Of a stretch of DNA of 64,000 nt, positions 1 to 13,600 are shown piece after piece. Below the pieces are notes generated by a model, which ran no database searches, had not been told where the DNA came from, and worked only from the letters and a program-made list of their open reading frames with translations. A program made the position numbers and the translations under genes. Each line of letters opens with the position of its first letter. The stretch's first letter is position 1. Origin of the DNA: Dendrolimus kikuchii. Lineage: Eukaryota; Arthropoda; Insecta; Lepidoptera; Lasiocampidae. The stretch is from assembly GCA_019925095.2 (NCBI GenBank), contig CM034398.1:11671001-11735000 (forward strand), in the 5' to 3' direction.

Positions 1-143
1 TGTCCCAAGGAACTCATAGTAAAGGGTGGTGAACACAGCGAATTGGAGAAGAAAAAGTAGAACAATGAATTCTGGACTCTTAAACGGCAGCTTAAGACGC
101 AATCGAGATCAAACACTTGGTCGCTTTCTTTGAACTTTACTAA

Positions 144-689
144 TATATAATACTGTAAAATTCTAAACATGCCGTCTCTGTACATTGAAGCTATTTAAAA
201 CAACAACTAGCATAGACTATATAAACGATGGAGAACACGATGCAATTTTTTTTAGATTTCTTGTCTGTTTGTTTTTTTGTTCGGGATTCACGTAAAGACT
301 ACTGGGCCGATTTCGAAGCGGTTTTCGCTGATCGACAGCATATTTTTAGACTTAATATCTGCGCTACTTTCTATCTCAGGAAAGCCGCGGGATTTTTTCT
401 AGAAATGATTTAAAATGGCTAGATTGAAAAAAATCCAATGTAATTTTTTTACTGATGGATAGAAAATTTAATTTAATAAAATAATGTGATATTCTATCTC
501 GGGAACTCGCGGAAATTTTCCCGGGAGTGGTTAGAAATGGTTCGGATGCATAAAAATTTGCTTATTCCGATACAGTTTCCACTAAAATGATAGCTTACAT
601 TCTTTTTTTAAATGCTACGATACTTTGTGTCTCAGGAATCCCACGGGAATGTAAAGTCAAACATGGTTGATGTCGCGGGCATATCCTAG
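144..689 (+). mobile_element. non-autonomous Helitron, family A, degenerate copy
   Basis: Matches other copies at 3431-3985, 46130-46552, 48785-48961 and 53942-54749. The 3' end reads GTCGCGGGCATATCCTAG, with the CTAG terminus expected of Helitrons; the 5' TC end is decayed. The internal stretch starting [13 protein letters not shown] is an ORF by chance. Confidence 0.65.
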
Positions 690-1147
690 GTCTATATAAA
701 TTTAGATATTCCTATAAAACGATATGGGGATACGCGGAATAGAGTACGCTGTGATCACTAGTTGTAGGTAAGCAGATATATTCCGGTAAGCGTTACAGAA
801 TCATTCTTGAACGCGATAATATCCACAAAACAAACATTACTCTACTGAGACGATGTCGCTGTGCCATATTTGCCCTATTTTAGGATGTGGTTAATCGGGT
901 TAAGCGGTTAACGTAACGATAGCGAATCGATCGGCAGAGTATTTTTTATATTTAAAGTTGTCTAATATCCTTGTAGACTATACTTGACTATGCAAGCTAT
1001 TATTAAACTTAAAGATTATTACTATGTGACGAAGAAAGATATAGATAAGATAGCTACAATATAGTCTATTATCTATTTGGTAGAATAAATTACGAACCAC
1101 AGAGCAAATTAACACACAAGCGTCGCGCACGCGCATGACACGCGTGT

Positions 1148-1154
1148 TATATAA
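1148..1154 (+). promoter_or_regulatory. possible TATA box upstream of gene 1
   Basis: TATATAA lies about 300 bp before the first coding ATG. In an AT-rich genome this motif is frequent by chance; the start of transcription cannot be placed from sequence alone. The rest of 690-1447 shows no other recognisable feature. Confidence 0.2.
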
Positions 1155-1447
1155 TGCATATTTATTGTTTAGTGAATTACTACCGGTCGTTTACAAGTGA
1201 TGTTTGCGGCCATAGTGTCATCCGTCAACAAAGACATACAATTTTGTGTTATGGTGTCTGTATGTTGTGAACCTTTGTAAGTGCAAAATTGGATTTTAAG
1301 AGTGCATTTCGGAATTTAGTTCTTTGGAATTGGTATGTTGTGCGTTTTGAATAAATATTTATAATTATATAGACAGTGCGGATGAATAATGATAGATTGA
1401 TTCAAATATATACAATAATGAGTTCTTGTTTTTTAGAGACTAGAAAA

Positions 1448-1659
1448 ATGTCTGCATTAAATAAATTAAAACTTTTGATTTGGAAAAACTTCCTGTTACA
1501 AAGAAGACACAAATGGCAGACTCTGTTTGAAATATTATCACCAGTGATATTTGCATTGTTACTTATTGTTATAAGATGTCTTTTGGTACCAAAGTCCATA
1601 CCAAGTATGAATTATCCACCTTTTCTTCCTACTTATTTCAATATAAGTGGACATAAATT
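1448..1659 (+). CDS. gene 1 coding exon 1 (residues 1-71)
   Basis: Encodes the cytoplasmic N-terminus with the ABCA-typical [17 protein letters not shown] stretch, then TM1 (about residues 26-46) and the start of extracellular loop 1, including one N-glycosylation sequon (NIS). The donor is GTGAGT at 1660; the codon is split after two bases. Confidence 0.93.
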
Positions 1660-4600
1660 GTGAGTATTGCTTTTATTTATTTATAATTTTATTATTAATT
1701 AAATTTGCCAATCCTCGAGGCCTTGGCTGAGCTCTTCAATTCCGTTATCCACCGGGGCACTGTGCCGAAGGCGTGGAGCAAGTGTGTGGTGGTCTTGTTT
1801 TTCAAAAAGAGTGATAACACTCTTGAAAACTATAGGCCAATCTCACCCTTGAGCCACGTCTATAAGTTGTTTTCGAGGGTCGTCACGAATCGTCTCGCCA
1901 GAAGACTTGACGAGTTTCCACCACCAGAGCAGGCTGGGTTTCGAAAAGGCTACAGCACCGTAGACCACATCCATACTGTTCGGCAAATTATACAAAAGAC
2001 CGAAGAGTATAATCAGCCGCTGTGTATGGCATTCGTGGACTACGAGAAAGCCTTCGACTCCATCGAAACTTGGGCTGTTCTAGAGTCTTTGCAAAGATGC
2101 CGTATTGATTGGCGATACATTGAGGTGCTGAGATGCCTGTATGACGCCGCAACGATGACCGTGCAGATCTAGGACCAGAGGGCGTAGCCTGTACCCCTAC
2201 GTCGCGGGGTGAGACAGGGGGATATGATTTACCCGAAACTTCACCAACGCGATGGAGGATGTCTTCAAAACTCTGGACTGGGCTGGACGGGGCATTAACA
2301 TCAACGGCGAGCACATCTCTCACCTCCGTTTCGCCGACGATATCGTTGTCTTTGCAGAGACTTTGGAGGAACTTGCCGAAATGCTGGGCAGCTTAAATGA
2401 ATCTTCCCGGCAGGTCGGTCTCGGCATGAATTTGGACAAGACGAAAGTCCTGTTCAATGAACACGTCATGTCGGGACCGGTAAACGTCGATTGCGTCCCT
2501 CTGGAGGTTGTACGGGAATATGTCTACCTTGGACAGAAAATACAGGTAGGCAGGCACAACTTCAAGAGAGAACCCAATAGGAGGATTCAGTTGGGCTGGG
2601 CAGCATTCGGTAAGCTTCGTCAAGTCTTCTCGTCGACCATTCCGCAATGCTTGAATACAAAAATCTTCGAGCAGTGCGTCCTCCCCGTCCTGACCTACGG
2701 GGCCTATGGAGCGAGCCATGTTGGGTGTTTCTCTTATGGATAAAATCAGAAATGAGGATATCCGTAAGAGAACCAAGGTAACCGACATAGCTTGCAAATT
2801 TAGCAAGTTGAAGTGGCAGTGGGCCGGTCTCGTCTGCCGCAGGACCGATGGCTGATGGAACAAACGAGTCCTGGAGTGGAGACAGCGTCTCGGTAAACGT
2901 AGTGTCGGACGCCCTCCAGCCCGATGGACCGACAATCTATGCAAGGTCGCCGGTAGGCGCTGGATGAGGAAAACAGAGCACAGGGATGAGTGGCGCAGTC
3001 TTGGGGAGGCCTACGTCCAGCAGTTGATTACGAATGGCTGACGACATTTCCAATGTCTAAATGCTTTTTGTTTCACTTTATTTGATCAACTTCAGTTTTT
3101 CAAGCGAATTCATTTGCGCAAGCAATGAAAACGGCCTTTGAGGATACTATCATATATCCTGGGATAATTGTACCCACTAAATTTCATGATATTCGGTTTA
3201 TTCAGGATTGTTCACGGGAACCCTGAATACTTCTATGGGTTTCGGATTTCTCCTATTTTCCGTGATGAAAAGTACTTCTTCGTTCATCCCTGTTATCAAA
3301 GTACTATAAGAACATAATTATGTACTAACGATTTTTTGTTATAATCGGTTCGCCAAGGCCGTGAATTAGAGATAAACAAATATCTAAAATCACTTCCACG
3401 TTTGTTTAATAGAATGAATAATATTACATACTAGGATATACCCGCGACTTCGTCCACGCGTGACTTAAAATTCCCGCGGGATTTCTGGGACACAAAGTAG
3501 CTTTGCATTTAAAAAAGAATGTAATCTGTCGTTTTAGTGAATACTGTGTCGGAATAAGCTAATTTTTTGCGAACCCGAACAACTACAAACCACTCTCAGG
3601 AAATTTTCCGCGGGATCCCCGGGATCAAAGAAGCACACATTTTATTACATTAAATTTGATGTCGATCAGTAAAAAATCACATTGGAATTAGATTTTATTC
3701 AATCTGACAACTAAATCATTCCCAGAAAAATTTCTGCGGGATTCCTGGGATAGAAAGTAGCGCAAATATTAAGTCTAAGAATTTGCTGTGGCTCAGCAAA
3801 AAACGCTTCGAAATCGGTCCAATAGTCTCTACGTAAATCCCGAACAAATAGACAAACAGATAAGAAATCTAAAAAAAATTGCATCGTGTTCTCCATCGTT
3901 TATATAGTCTATTCCGCTTGTTGTTTATTTTAAATAGCTTCAATGTACAGGCACGGCCATGTTTCGAAACTTATAATATTATAGATAGACATCCAATCCA
4001 TCTTGGGAAAGTGTAGTAGTAATAAGAGTTGGTCTAGACAACAAACTTGGTGCCCGCAGAATTCTTTTCAAGGAGTGTATCTGCTTTTACAAATTAATTA
4101 AACTATAAAAAAATACAATTTATAACACTACTTTTCTACAGTATATCTAAATGTTCTGGAATAGTTGAAATAGTTGTATCTAGGTAATTTTTGTGTTAAA
4201 TATTTTATTTATACTTTTCGAAATATTCAAAATATTTTCCAGAATGTTTTAATCGCATTTTAAAAATATTGAAATTTGGGAGACAATGATCTAGACGCCA
4301 CAAATTTTTATTCAAATAGTGCCTGGAATAATTTTTAATAAATTAATTTACTTAACGTTAAGTTTTTTTTATTATATTACATTAGAATTTGGAAAAAATA
4401 AAATATTAACTAACAAAAAATTATTTGTATAGAGGGAATCTCACATCATCAACCACAGCAACTCTTGCATTTTCACCAGAAACTCCACTAACGAAACGAA
4501 TAACAATGGATACAATGGCAACTATAGCAGAGGAAAATTTTGGTTTCATACTTACCTTCCTTTTACCAATCCCAAAGGGTTATAAGAATGCCAAAGACAT

Positions 4601-7600
4601 GGAGACAGCACTTACACAGCCAAATGCTATGGACAAGATCCTTGTGGGCATACAATTCGAGGACAGTATGATAAGTAAGTATTTAAAATAATTTATCCTT
4701 ATATTTGCAGTTTAAATAGCAGTGCTTTACCAGACTGATTTAATTAATTTCATAAGAACACTTTAAATAAAACATTAAGGAAATTGCTCCAGTTTTAAGA
4801 GGCAGAATACATATTAGCATCACAACTATATTATGCTAATACAATATTCAATATTTGTTTGTTATTATTTGGCGACTTATTTAATAAGTTTGCTTAAAAA
4901 AGATAACTGTGTCAACATTTTATGAGATAATATTAATTATGTAATTTTGAATAACTTTGTTTGGATGTTTGTTTGTTTCTTCTTCATGGCGTTAGTTAAT
5001 CAGTTGTCAAAATATCATATGAAAATATATTCGTATATGTATAATATCGATAATAGGAATGATCATTTTTATTCCAGATAATGGTATAGTTTTAGCAGGA
5101 TATTAATACAGAGATTAGACGGGCGAAGCCACTCTCAAAACACGTGATACTGAGCAGTAGAATGTTGCTAGGTTGCAGTTTGCTTGTTTTAAAATTGCGC
5201 ACCTGTTCAGCATTAGTAATAACAAAATTGTAATGTGTTTTTTTTTTACTTTAATCCCTTCTCCAATTTTTTATAGATGCTACACATTGGCCTGATAATA
5301 TAACAATTGCCTTAAGATTTCCCGCTGTAATGAGGGCTCCTATAATAGATCATCCTTTAATTGCTAGTTGGAAGACAAATTTGCTATTTCCTATATTTCC
5401 ACAATCGGGACCTAGAGAACCAGAAGATATATACGGAGGCCAGTTACCAGGTATTGCAGGTGTCAATTAACATATTTGTTAAGATGGACATATGTATTTT
5501 ATACACACACTGTTCTACGACCAGAGTCGTCATAAGCATATCGGGCACTGGAGTACGAAAATCAGCTTGCACCCCCCTTAGGGCGCCTTCACATTAGACC
5601 GCAAGCAGTGCGGCAGCAACGCGACAGCAGCACATGCCTTCTTGTAACAGCTACAGCCGCGCGACTTTTTTAGGTTAGGGTGGCGCGCTTCATTCCAATA
5701 ATGGATTCCAACGAGAAAACATCATCGTTGCTCCTATTTTTGGTTCTCCTTCGGCGCCATCAACGTCGCGTTCATAATAAAAAGGAGTATACTGGATTAA
5801 TCCTTTGTTTTGAAATCGGCGTGTGAATAGTGATCCTGTTACTGTAATCAATGGTCCTCGAATTCCACAAACCAGGACGTAATTGAACTTCAATGATAAA
5901 ATGTTCCGTGGCGAATTCGCTCATTGTGCAATAATTGTATGTAAGTGCGCATGCAACATTGGCTTGAAGCCGACGGATCGCACGCGGCTACCGCGCTGCC
6001 GTCCGCTATGACAATCACATGTCGCGTTGCTCTTTTTAGTATGGAAGTCTGCCGTTTCTAAGCAGCGCGACTTTCCAAAGATAATCGCGCTGCTACTGCC
6101 GCGTTGTTTGCGTTGTTAACCGAAGGTTAAACTAAAATAATCGCTGTTTAGCCATATAATTTTAGCGATTATTTTATTTTAGCCGTCGGTTAAAATAGCA
6201 TTTAATTTTTGTTTCATTTTAAGGTTTGCTTATGTATACGTCTTATCCGTCGATCTGTCTGTACGTCTGTTTTTGTATGTCACAGTCCTTTTTTCTCGAA
6301 AACTACTAGGTTTATATGGATGAAACACAAGAAGATGTAGTGTAACTACAGTACATCTACATCTAACTAGGTGGGCACTTAAATCAGTGCTGTGTCGGAC
6401 TACGTTTCGGCACAGCAATATACTGCCAACCTCATTTCTAAAGCTGCGACATACAATTTCTGTATAGGTTTTCTTTAAATTGATTTATCTTGTATATGTC
6501 GTATTTGGAAATAAATATATTCTTTCTTTCTTTTCTTTCTAGTTTAATGGCCGGTTCTATATCTAACTATTAATTTATCTCAAATTTTAACCGATACTGA
6601 TAGTAAGGCAAATAAACGGTCCATAAGATATAGGAACCGTTTTAAATGTATAACCCAGACACCCCTTGCACCCCCGGGTAAAGACGGCCTTGTCCACGAC
6701 TAACATTTGAGTACCTACCGGTGTCGCGGGCCGGGTAACTCTAAAACTACCTCGGTATTTCTTTTATTTGGGTGCTAGATTAGTATCGCTACACAACATA
6801 GACAACTACACAGACTACACTACAGGGGACGTCTTCTAAAAAGAGTAGTTGACAGTCAAATCAAGTGTGACACTTTAAGGAGCCACCTAAATGAAGTTCG
6901 CTACATGGTACGCACGTACAAAAGGAGGCCGCCACTTTGAGCCAACAAATGTAATGAGCTGAGATATGGCTTAAAAATATTTTCTTTTTCTGTTACAAAA
7001 TGGATAACAATAGCTTTAAATTCTACCTGAAAAGCGAGAAATCTTAAAAATAAGGAATTAAGAAGACGAATAAAATAAGTTATCCATTACCTTAACGGAA
7101 TTATGTGAATGAATTCCAACAATTAATAATATGAAAACACAAATCATTCAAAATAAGTAACTAATCCCACTACAATTATAAAAAAATCAACATAATGAAA
7201 ATAAAACTTAAAATCACTTACAATCAGAGGCCCAGTTCTGATATTTCAATATTTTGGCGTTGCTAGGACATTCAAAGTACGATTCCATTACGAAAGTATC
7301 AAAAATTCATATTCTACTAAATCCACAGTATCTTCTCCATATCGTCGAAGCGGAATATTAGTAAAAAAATGGTACTAACAGAAATGGCATTAGCCGAAAC
7401 GAATATTGAAAAGTTACCAATATTTTAAATACTTGTTTCGCGAGTTTTCGCCTATAAGTAAATATTAATAGAGACGTGCCACGGGCACGACTTTAGAATT
7501 ACCAGAATACCGAAATCAGGTAAACCTATGATTGAAACAATAGTGTTCGGCGATTTTGACGAGATAATAATAGCAAAATTGGGTTTCTGGGCTAAAGAAT

Positions 7601-10600
7601 TTATGAAAGATTATCCGTCATCTTTACCAGGCAGCGCCGTTTTGTTACGTGATAAAAGTATTTCATTTGATTTGGCTGTCCGCTCCTCTATTCCCAGGGA
7701 GACCGGCCCCCAACAAGTTTTTTTTATTTCACTTGTAAAGTGAGGCGCGTACGGCACAACTGCGCACCCTTGTACTCGACAGCTTTGGTACGAGTGACGG
7801 CTAATGTTGTGCCCCAAGAGCCGGCTCCGTGGAACTTGCTCCAGCTATATAAATTTAGCAACAACAATTAAACACCGGCGCATTTTCATGTAACCAGTAA
7901 CTTGTATAATAATATGTTGGAGAAAAAGTCTTTCGCATATAGTATGTATGAACTTGTAATAAGATCTCTTTGGCTATACCATTTGTATCTGGCTGGTTTT
8001 GGTATCATTAAAAAGTTTTAATTTTAAAGAAGACAATTCCAAATTCAAATTAGGAAAATGTGTGATTTTCATTTGTTTTTTTATTGTTAAAATGAGTGAA
8101 TCTAATGAAGAAATTCGATACATTTAAAAATTTTACTACGAAAAAGATAAAAATGCAACACAAGCCGCGAAAAAAATTTGAGATGTTTATGGACCTAATG
8201 CAGTATCTGTGAGAGTAGCGCAAATTTGGTTTAAGCATTTTCAATCCGGAAATTTTGATATCAAAGATGCACGTCGCCCTGTTACGGACAAAATTGATGC
8301 CATTTTTGAAAAAGTGGCGCAAGATTGGCATATTAGTAGTTACGATGTAGCTGGAGAACTGGGAATTGACCACAAAACGGTTTTGGCGCATATAAAAAAA
8401 GCTGGGTACACAAAAAAGCTCTATATTTGGGTGCCTCATGAACTCACTGAAAGAAACCTAATGAACCGTGTACTCATTTGTGATTCTTTATTAAGAAGTA
8501 ATGAAACCGAACCATTTTTGAAGAAGCTGATAACTGGTGATGAAAAGTGGATCACGTACGACAAGAACGTGCGAAAAAGATCATGGTCAAAGGCCGGTCA
8601 GGCTTCACAGACTGTGGCGAAACCCGGGTTAACTCGCAACAAGGTGATGCTGTGTGTATGGTGGGATTGGAAGGGCATTATTCATTATGAGCTGTTACCG
8701 CCAGGCAGGACCATCGATTCTGAACTGTACTGCGAACAACTGATGAGATTAAAGCAAAAAGTTGAGAGAAAGCGGCCGGAATTAATCAACAGAAGGGGTG
8801 TGGTTTTTCACCATGATAACGCTAGACCTCACACATCTTTAGCCACTCAGCAAAAATTACGAGAGTTTGGCTGGGAGGTGTTAATGTATCCGCCGTATAG
8901 TCCTGACCTTGCACTTTCAGATTTTCACCTGTTTCGGTCTCTGCAGAATTCCTTAGGCAGTGTCAGGTTAACAACACGAGAGGACTGCCAAAACCACTTG
9001 TCGCAGTTTTTTGATCAGAAACCCCAAAATATTTATAGCAATGGGATCACGTCTTTACCTACAAGATGGCAAAAAGTTATCCAACAAAATGGCACCTACA
9101 TACTTTAGTCAAATGTAAAGAAACTTTATAAAAAAAACCATTTGAATTTTTATATAGAATGCGAAGAAACTTTTTCCCCAATCTAATAGTTACATTTTAA
9201 GCACTATGCTTTCTGAATGAATATATTCACACTGTGTCTGCTCATCTCTTTGTGAAAAAGCAGATGTAAGCTACCACATTCTTATAAATAGTGAAAGATA
9301 GGTATTATTTATGTCGGGTTTCTTCTATACCTTAGTACTAACAATTCTTTTACCTTACCATTGGTAGAAAATTTACATTATTTGTATGAGTTGATGTCAA
9401 ATTTTAACCGATAATAAGTAGTGATGAAATATTTCACGGATTGTAGTTATATAATTGATGTTTGACACTAGAAGTTATGAATGCGCCCTAACAGACAGAG
9501 ACTAAGTACTAGTGCCAGTGAAAACATTCCTAGATATAATTTGTTTTGTAGAATATTAGATTAAAATTAAATTACTTATTAGGCTCTATAGGCTAGATCG
9601 TAATATTTAGTAAAGTAATTGATAACGAATTATTTTTACACATTAAAAAACTAAATAGTTATATAATGAGTGGATAACATATATCACTTATCACGTTAGT
9701 TACAAGTACCGGAAACTCGAGTCAAGTTTTTGCCGCAACAATACCTCCAAGGCTTTGCGATATTACAATTCACAAAATCCCTCATCATTACAAAAAACTT
9801 GTCGATAAAAAATCTATAGCTTGTGTGAAAATAATCGTCACAGGGAAAATTTATCTCACGACCGTGATTTATCACCAGTGATATGACAGTGACAAAAAAA
9901 TAACTCCACTATATGATCGTTATATTTAATTAGCTATAATGTTCATCATAAGGCAATGGAATGGTTTATAAAATACAAGAACCAGCTATTAAACGATTAA
10001 ATCGATAAGAACAACCATAGACTCCGTCGCGGTATTCCTGAAGACTGTTTTCTGTACCGTTAGTATGTGGTAACTGTAACAACATTCAGTAAATCTGACC
10101 AGAAAAACTACCTAAACGATCCATTAGTTCAGTTTTCAGTCAGTAATTGAACAAATATCACTGGAATGACGCAAAGCCCATAGTCACTAAGTAAATGATT
10201 TTATTTCAGGATACTCTTCAGAGATGTTTTTAGCCATCCAACATGCAATTTCAAAAAACATAATTAAACAAAAATCTGGGAAGTCCTTTAATACCAATGT
10301 TTACCTTCAACGTTTACCACAACTTTCATCAAGGGAAGATCCATTGTTGGTAGCTCTCGAAAGATTCGTCCCAATAGTACTGATGTTGGGATTTGTGTAC
10401 ACATATACAAACACAGTGAAAGCTGTTACTACTGAGAAAGAATTGCAGTTGAAGGTGAATGTCATTTGGACGTTTGAAAGCCAAGCTTGCTTAAACGACA
10501 TTTAGTAAATGTTAGAAAAGATTAATTAATAAATTAAGAAAAAATGCACAAGTCTTCACCCATATTCATTATAATTCGACAGATGAAAGTTTATATGGGT

Positions 10601-13600
10601 TTATTGACGTTTTGTGATAATCTTAAGCTTATTTTTTCATGATAATATAATATTTCAAGATTTGAAATTGTAAAGATCCTAAATTGTGTAGACGATTCAA
10701 AATTATTTCCATGTAATAGAACGGGTTCTAGAATGCTACACTATTAATTTATTTTTAAAATATGATTTTTTAAAATAACTGTTGAAAATAATTGATACGC
10801 TGTTCGACTCGTTTAAGTTATGGCGTCATCATTTTGCTATTCTCGTACTAAATCTAGAATGCTGACTTGCTGTCAGTTGATTTAACTGCGAACTAGCTAA
10901 TTTTCGTCCAATCTGTTGTTCAAACTTAAACTCTTCAGAAGAGTCTTTAGATAGATATAACTTCAAGTCGTTCTGTTGTATTTTTTTTTTCAATTTCGTT
11001 TAATAATTTTCTTTCAAGAGAAGATGTGCATTTTGTTAAAAAATAATTAATTGTTTCGGGTCAATAACTCAATGTTATTAATTTAAATTATATACCTTTT
11101 TACTCGTATGTATTTATATGTAAATACTCAAATTATTGTGAATTATGTGCTATCAGCAATACATACCTACTTCAAATTGCAACATTGTAATAAATGTGTA
11201 GATGCGTATGCATTTCTGATAAAGTACAACATTATTTTGGAGCACCACACCATCAATGAAGAATATTTTAGTCATTCATAAACTCAGTATTTTTTATCTT
11301 ATCAAATGATTATGGATGATAATACTTTGGTATTATGTAATTTTAGTCAAAAGCTTATATTAAAAACATGTTCGCGTGTGTAAGTCCCATTTGGTCATAG
11401 GAGCCTATATAAAATTCAAGTTTCAACATTAAAAAATGAAGTATTGAAGATACAACAAATTTACTCGACAAAAACCAGTCCGTGGAAGCAAAAACTTTCA
11501 CCAGAAGCTATCACTGAATGGCCGCTGGCATTTGACCTCGGTAAAGGGCTGATCCCTATATTTTTGATTTAAGTACATTCTTTATCGAAATTTCACAACG
11601 GGCAATATTTTGAATAAAATGTTTATAAAAAAGAATTTTCTCTGAAATTATTTGGAAAATCTCTTTTTTTGGTAATTTTTTGCAAATTTTTTATTTTCAT
11701 TCTGGGATATTGCTGTTTCCTCTCTATTTCAATACGTAGAATTAATCCCGCAAGTTTCTATTAAAACCTTACCTAGTTATAAGGTTTTTGAGATAATCAA
11801 TTATGATACCCCAGTAGGCACGGGAGTGATACTATAAAGACTTGCCTTAACGCGTGTGATAGATGTACGGGCAAGTACGTTCTGTCACCCGCTGTTGGTA
11901 TCGGAATCCTGAAATAAATGAACATGAAATGATGTTAACAGCGTACTATAGATCATTAATATTTATTACAGGAAACAATGGCAATAATGGGCTTGCCTCC
12001 ATGGATTCACTGGCTAGCTTGGTTTATTAAACAGTTTTCATTTATATTTATATCAACAATTCTTATTGTTATTGTTTTCAAGGTATGTAATTAATGGTGA
12101 CTGTACTATAAAACCGAAATTATTTTTCTAGCAATGTATTTAACCTTGTATAAATTTAAAAAAAAAATGAGTCTTGGAGCCAAAACCAAGCTGGATAGTT
12201 CCGATTTGTTTCGTTCGTCCTTTGTTCGTTACGTCTTCATAATACTAATTGTGAATTTTATGTTCATCTTCTACTAGAGTTGTCTTAAACTTCGATCCGT
12301 ATCAGGTCAAAACCATCCTGATCGAAAGTATTTTATTATTTTTTATGATACTGGTTCATTCAGCTTCCTTCGCGTTTACTTCGAATCTGTATCCTACAGA
12401 AATTACCTCAGTCTCCAGAATAAAGTGTTCTGTGTACCTTGTGTTCATTTCACTCGCATAGCAACCGTGATAAATTGTATTTTCATATTCGTAAAGAAAG
12501 TTTAAATTAACATGTTATACACATCCATTATATCCTATAAAAGTTTAGACTTAATTTAAAGAATTACTTTTTTGGTCAAACGTTTATTAACATTCACGTA
12601 TTCTTTTTTGTATTTAGATACCATTCGATCATACTGCTACAGGCGAAGCATACTCCATTCTGACATTTACGCCTTGGACTGTTCTGCTGTTCTTCATGGT
12701 TTTATTCGTGGCCGTATCTTTGGCTTTCTCTTTTATGATCAGCGTCTTCTTTTCAAGAGGTATATAATTCTATTCTTTTTTAAATATACTAACTATACTT
12801 GTATGAATATTTGTATTTTAATCAACTATCATCTATTGAATAGAGTTCTAAACATATAAGATAAGTAAATGGAACAAGATCGAACAACAACAACAAGAAA
12901 ACGGGTTAAAGGATGAGTCCTTTTTAAAGAATCGGATAACGAATGTGCTGTGTCAAAGTCAAATACTGTTTTTCCTTAGAAAATCATTTTCGTAAAATAC
13001 AGACAGGATTTTTGCAATCTTAAGCTACATCTAAAGTTAATACTACAGTAGAAAATGATTTGAAAATTGAAACGAAAAGAAAATTTATATTAATCATCTA
13101 AAGACACAACTTAACTAAAACTTTGGTCTAAAATTTATCTTGTAAGAAAAAATAAGATATAGACCAGGGATTCTCAAAGTGGTCGTTATCGACCCCCTGG
13201 GGTCCAAAATCGGTTTCCCAGGAGTCGACATAAACGAAAACTGATTTTGATTTTGATTTTCCACGAGGTCTAAAAATCGACCCCTATTAATTAACCCAAG
13301 TTCTTATTTTAAACTTTCAAGACACTGTATAAGTTGTGTTTAACGTGAACAAATGTGTTTTTTTTTTCAAAAAATAATTACCTATCTACTTAAATATTTT
13401 GATGTAATTACGTAATTGCAATATTAATTACACTTGATATTTACTGAACTTTAGGTCTATTTATTTTGTTAAATTTTGATGAGAAAATGATTTCCCATTT
13501 ACTCACTTAACCAACCGCAAAGTTTTTAAATTGGTAAGTATTTTGTATCAATATGAAAAAAAACTAGAGATACGACTTTTAAAGTAATTTGTTAGTCTGA

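Larger units (their letters stand above)
10455..13164. other. introns 4 to 6 (part), no element recognised
   Basis: Apart from exons 5 and 6, the sequence is AT-rich and unremarkable. Poly-T tracts occur near 10980 and 12570. Confidence 0.35.

Noticed and set aside
228..413. 61-codon frame starting [13 protein letters not shown], also present in the minus copy at 3711-3896
   Set aside because: Both are internal parts of family A Helitrons; the copies at 37440 and 46240 break the frame, so there is no sign of selection on a protein.
2393..2944. 183-codon minus-strand frame
   Set aside because: It is the antisense shadow of the RTE reverse transcriptase region.
1704..3075. Reading the reverse transcriptase as an alternative exon of gene 1
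   Set aside because: Exon 1 and exon 2 join perfectly in phase without it, and the RT frame is broken by a stop and a frameshift.
8050..8439. 129-codon minus-strand frame
   Set aside because: Antisense of the mariner transposase, low-complexity and with no domain.
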